A DNA stretch of 8,257 bases from Cyclobacteriaceae bacterium (GTDB taxonomy: Bacteria > Bacteroidota > Bacteroidia > Cytophagales > Cyclobacteriaceae), in the NCBI GenBank assembly GCA_029882675.1, contig JAOUKJ010000161.1:1-8257 (forward strand), read 5' to 3'. The notes under the pieces were generated by a model. It searched no databases and was not told where the DNA came from. It saw nothing but the letters and a program-made list of their open reading frames with translations. Of the stretch, positions 5,680 to 8,257 are shown piece by piece. Every line of letters begins with the position of its first letter. The first letter of the stretch is position 1. The translations under genes were made by a program, and so were the position numbers.

Positions 5680-6345
5680 TCAACAACCTACTTGCTCTTC
5701 CATCTCCGGGATGATGATTTTTTTTCCGTCTACAGTAGTGCCATTCCTGGCCATTTGATCCTTAATCTTATTTTTTGCCTGCATCCAGGGGCATTCATCT
5801 TTAATATCACAGCTCTTGCAACCAACAAATTTGGAGATCAACGGGATAATAACATATCCAATCAGGGCAAAGGCAATACTCAGCCAGAGCAATGTTTGGT
5901 TATACTGTGTGATAAACAAGTAAATGGCAACACCGGTAGGTACAAACCAATTGGGAAACACGATCCCTAAATTGTTCTTGAATACTCTGATAAAGGGTTT
6001 GTCTGTTCTTTTTTTGAAAAATTTAGCCGATATCACTCCGTACCCACAGGGGCAGGCTTGAGATGCATAATGATGGCAAAACGGGCATATCCTGGCCCAA
6101 AAATATACGACACTAAACAAGGCATAAGCCATAAAGACTACGGCCCAGATGGTAGAAATTTGATTAATGATCAGGGCACCCAGAATAAACATAGTCAGGG
6201 TAGGTACATTATCCAGGAGTACCAGCCACAAGGGGATTTTTTTGGTGCTACACCCCGGTGTGCCATTGTTGATCAATTTCGCTAATTGATCAGCCCCGGG
6301 CTTTGTTTTTAACTCCTTATTATTAATACCTATCGAATCTTCCAT
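5680..6345 (-). CDS. Cysteine-rich multi-pass membrane protein of unknown function
   Basis: 221 residues; I do not recognise a named family. A polar N-terminus with C32 is followed by about four hydrophobic segments (about 38-60, 64-84, 127-146, 150-170). Two cysteine clusters sit next to membrane segments: C87-x2-C90-H-H-x5-C98-x-C100 right after helix 2, and C176-x2-C179-x5-C185-P right after helix 4, plus a final C221. With helices taken as predicted, both clusters lie on the same side of the membrane, and the lysine-rich stretches beside them (KFFKKR, KNKIK) suggest the cytosolic side. The spacing suggests binding of an iron-sulfur cluster or a thiophilic metal or metalloid. It would be the first gene of a minus-strand run that continues with the PAT-like acetyltransferase, desulfurase and composite protein. 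The ATG at 6345 is the first in-frame start; no strong Shine-Dalgarno is seen. Confidence 0.8.
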   Translation of the reverse strand: MEDSIGINNKELKTKPGADQLAKLINNGTPGCSTKKIPLWLVLLDNVPTLTMFILGALIINQISTIWAVVFMAYALFSVVYFWARICPFCHHYASQACPCGYGVISAKFFKKRTDKPFIRVFKNNLGIVFPNWFVPTGVAIYLFITQYNQTLLWLSIAFALIGYVIIPLISKFVGCKSCDIKDECPWMQAKNKIKDQMARNGTTVDGKKIIIPEMEEQVGC

Positions 6346-6611
6346 ATTACTATTGCTTTTTGATTAAAATAGAGCCTATGAATAACAGACCCCCAGTATT
6401 CATCATGGAGTAAAACTAAAAAATATTATACAATGTCATAATATTTCTGACAAAGATTAGGCTAAGATCAACAAATTACCTTAAATCCGAAGGCGGATTT
6501 CATAAACATTTAATAATGTTTTAAGTATAACAGAATACTCTTTTTAATCTAACTTATTCAGGTTAATGGTTACTCACTTATTCAAGAGCATCAAAAAAAA
6601 TGTATTTTAAA
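6346..6611. other. AT-rich intergenic region upstream of the cysteine-rich membrane protein gene
   Basis: No ORF with family features. It holds a small perfect hairpin (AAATCCG 6483-6489, loop AAGG, CGGATTT 6494-6500) and, on the minus strand, a TAATCTTTG word at 6451-6459 that partly matches the Bacteroidota -7 element but lacks a TTG at the expected distance. The promoter for the gene at 5680-6345 should lie here, but I cannot place it with confidence. An A8 run (6593-6600) belongs to the adjacent terminator. Confidence 0.5.
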
Positions 6612-6655
6612 ATATTTCCCCGCCCGTCCTGATGCTTCGGGAGGCGGGGAAATAT
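6612..6655. terminator. Bidirectional-looking intrinsic terminator
   Basis: A perfect 13-bp stem, ATATTTCCCCGCC (6612-6624) with GGCGGGGAAATAT (6643-6655), whose GC core is closed by an 18-nt loop. T8 (6657-6664) follows on the plus strand and A8 (6593-6600) precedes it, which becomes U8 for transcripts on the minus strand, though 11 bases beyond the stem. It lies downstream of the FAD oxidoreductase gene and separates it from the next minus-strand genes. Confidence 0.75.
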
Positions 6656-6682
6656 CTTTTTTTTAATTCTACATATACACCT

Positions 6683-6718
6683 GAAAAATGCTTTTGTCTG
6701 GCATTAAAAGCATTTTTC
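6683..6718 (-). terminator. Hairpin overlapping the FAD oxidoreductase stop codon
   Basis: GAAAAATGCTTTT (6683-6695) and AAAAGCATTTTTC (6706-6718) form a perfect 13-bp, AT-rich stem with a 10-nt loop. Read on the minus strand it starts at the TGA stop (6717-6719) and its 3' arm ends with a run of five U. With the GC-rich hairpin about 27 bases further on it forms a tandem stop; it may instead protect the mRNA 3' end. Confidence 0.5.
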
Positions 6719-8257
6719 ACCTTTTCACCATCAACACCCCATCGGCCCGTACCTGTCCGTCGGCCCCCCGGGCAGTGATATCCATATAGACATCTCCCTG
6801 CATATCATACCGGCCCACCGAAATCCATTCGCCACGTGTCTGTCCCCGCACCCTGACACTGGAGGCCTCAATAGCTGCTTCATGTTTTACATCACCGGAA
6901 GAAATAACAACAATGGTTTTTGAAGACACCCCTTCCACATGGGCAAAATATACGAATACTTCGTAATTGCCCTCAACCTTTTCTTGAGGAGCAAACCGGA
7001 CATAGGCACCGCCACTCCCTTCAAACACCAGAGCATCAGGCCCATACGCGTCTCTGTTTATCGTCTGCCAGTCACCTTCTACAGTTACTCCTTCGCTCGT
7101 ATTATCTATAAATATGTCCGGCGATGAGCCATCAGAAAGGGGGTTTGTTCGGAGCTCCTTTTGCAGTATACCCACATCTATTTGCTGAACATCTTTACCG
7201 GTCTCTATTACCTGCCCTGCTGCCAGTGCAGCCACCTGCCCCAGCGCCATAAACACGGGTTCCATACGTATAGATCCGTAGGCAATATGACTGGCCGAAA
7301 GGCATACGGGCACCAACAAATTTTTACATTCCACAGCTTTGGGTATGATTGAACGGTACGAAATGGGGTATGGTCCAAAGCCCCCTATTTCTACATTTCC
7401 CTCATTTTTCACCATAGACATACCCTCTTTTTCCACCACGATGCGCTGGCAATTGTGTGAGTCCATGGTATAGGCCGCCATGGCAACGCCATCTTCTACC
7501 ATTTCCCTGCCCTGACAATGGTGCTGAGTCATGACATATTCGCCTGTCATACGGCGCACTTCCCGGAGATAAAGCTGAGGTGTCCAATGATTGTTGTCAG
7601 GGTATTCATCAACCGGATACCCCCACTGTTGCATCTCTTCACGCATTTCTTCCGGCACGCGGGGGTCTGTCTTGTAGAAATACAATAACCCTTTGGTGTA
7701 GTCTTCATGTGCCTTAATGATCTTCTCCCGCTCCTCATAACTGCCCTCCGGATAATTGTAGTTCATCCCGATCATGTCCGTGGAAAAAGCCCCCCGGTTG
7801 TTGATGTCCGTTTTGCCATTGGGCATATTGCTCAAAATGAAGTAATCATTCAGGCGTCGCTTTTCCGGCGTGGCCTCAAACAATCGGAGTAACAACGCAT
7901 ACCGGGTGGAGTCATAATCATCAGGTCGGGTAATGTCCAGCCGGTTTTCCTCCACATTGGTCAGGCAGATGCGGAAATTATAAGCTTGTAGCTTGTTGTC
8001 ACCTGTCCCTTCAGCGGCCAGCGCTTCGTCACTAATCCCCCATAACAGGCCACTGGATGGATCACCTTTAATCATATAAGGATCAATACCGTCAGGAAAC
8101 TGGTGCTTTTGCCGAAGCTGAACGCCATTAAAAGTTTCATCATATTTGGCATTGGCCTCCCTCCCTACTACATAGGTTATGCCGGCCCGGGCCATTACAT
8201 CCCCTTCATAAGAGGCATCAATAAACACCCGTGCCATGAGTGTCTTTTTTTTGTCCG
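6717..8257 (-). CDS. FAD-dependent oxidoreductase with C-terminal golvesin-like domain (5' end outside window)
   Basis: About 513 codons are visible; the frame stays open to the right edge, and the ATG at 8237 is internal because the preceding codons (DKKTL) continue the usual family sequence before ARVFIDASYEGDVMARAG. The missing N-terminus should carry the GxGxxG FAD-binding loop and probably a signal peptide. The VFIDASYEGD segment, a conserved GGFGPYPISYRSIIPK stretch and SASHIAYGSIRMEPVFMALGQVAALAA near the end of the first domain fit the FAD_oxidored group (PF12831). The last ~134 residues (nt 6720-7121), starting PDIFIDNTSEGVTVEG and ending RADGVLMVKR, match the beta-sandwich golvesin C-terminal-like domain often attached to such enzymes and to polysaccharide-active proteins in Bacteroidota. 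The substrate is unknown; related genes often occur in glycan-use loci. Two hairpins follow its stop, so it is probably a transcription unit separate from the downstream genes. Confidence 0.88.
   Translation of the reverse strand, partial: DKKKTLMARVFIDASYEGDVMARAGITYVVGREANAKYDETFNGVQLRQKHQFPDGIDPYMIKGDPSSGLLWGISDEALAAEGTGDNKLQAYNFRICLTNVEENRLDITRPDDYDSTRYALLLRLFEATPEKRRLNDYFILSNMPNGKTDINNRGAFSTDMIGMNYNYPEGSYEEREKIIKAHEDYTKGLLYFYKTDPRVPEEMREEMQQWGYPVDEYPDNNHWTPQLYLREVRRMTGEYVMTQHHCQGREMVEDGVAMAAYTMDSHNCQRIVVEKEGMSMVKNEGNVEIGGFGPYPISYRSIIPKAVECKNLLVPVCLSASHIAYGSIRMEPVFMALGQVAALAAGQVIETGKDVQQIDVGILQKELRTNPLSDGSSPDIFIDNTSEGVTVEGDWQTINRDAYGPDALVFEGSGGAYVRFAPQEKVEGNYEVFVYFAHVEGVSSKTIVVISSGDVKHEAAIEASSVRVRGQTRGEWISVGRYDMQGDVYMDITARGADGQVRADGVLMVKR

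Noticed and set aside
5518..5970. 150-aa plus-strand ORF
   Set aside because: It lies antisense across the acetyltransferase start and the cysteine-rich membrane protein gene and has no recognisable features.
6717..8237. ATG at 8237 as the true start of the FAD oxidoreductase
   Set aside because: The frame is open upstream to the window edge, the upstream codons fit the family, and the FAD-binding N-terminus is missing, so the gene is cut by the window.
1..8257. CRISPR array, rRNA, complete transposon or phage genes
   Set aside because: No regularly spaced repeats, no rRNA-like stretches and no transposase, integrase or phage structural protein could be found in any frame.

Overview
The window looks like a chromosomal segment of a Bacteroidota bacterium. 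This rests on the protein families (a HigBA-type toxin-antitoxin pair, a DltE-like short-chain dehydrogenase, an ArsF-like thioredoxin domain, a large FAD oxidoreductase ending in a golvesin-like domain), on the AT-rich intergenic spaces and on mostly weak Shine-Dalgarno sites. Genus-level placement is not possible from the sequence alone. The window splits into two parts with opposite strands and different base composition, meeting at about 2187-2193. LEFT PART (1-2186, plus strand, AT-rich, accessory in character): the 3' portion of a higA antitoxin gene (cut by the window edge), a strong 18-bp-stem palindrome, a short reading frame that overlaps a GNAT acetyltransferase gene by ATGA, a GC-richer non-coding stretch, a DltE-type SDR oxidoreductase, and then the debris of a second higBA locus. 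Of that second locus only about the last 28 codons of higB and the first 68 codons of higA survive. The higB piece begins directly after the SDR stop codon and the higA piece breaks off at the 3' end of the convergent gene to its right. The layout (small stress or addiction genes, all in one direction, separated by structured spacers) resembles a gene-cassette or island region, but no recognisable integron attC site was found. RIGHT PART (2194-8257, minus strand, GC-richer): read 5' to 3' on the minus strand, this holds (a) the 3' part of an FAD-dependent oxidoreductase with a C-terminal golvesin-like domain, running off the window edge and followed by two hairpins that look like terminators; (b) a 221-residue membrane protein with two cysteine clusters; (c) a phosphinothricin/arsinothricin-type GNAT acetyltransferase; (d) a NifS/IscS-like cysteine desulfurase with all key catalytic residues; and (e), four bases downstream of it, a 517-residue composite protein. 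The composite protein has a cytosolic cysteine-containing region, part of which resembles the small domain found at the C-terminus of ArsM-type arsenite methyltransferases, then a single membrane helix, then a thioredoxin-like ArsF-type domain with a CYQC motif predicted to face the periplasm. HOW THEY MAY WORK TOGETHER (inference): the desulfurase plus the membrane-anchored CxxC protein form a tightly linked pair that could move sulfur (persulfide) or reducing power across or to the membrane. Three independent, weak hints (ArsM-tail-like segment, ArsF-like thioredoxin domain, PAT/ArsN1-like acetyltransferase) point to metalloid or organoarsenical chemistry. No arsenic gene proper (arsR, arsB/acr3, arsC, arsM) lies inside the window, so this remains a hypothesis. 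The pair 3752-4870 / 2194-3747 is the best candidate here for an undescribed system.
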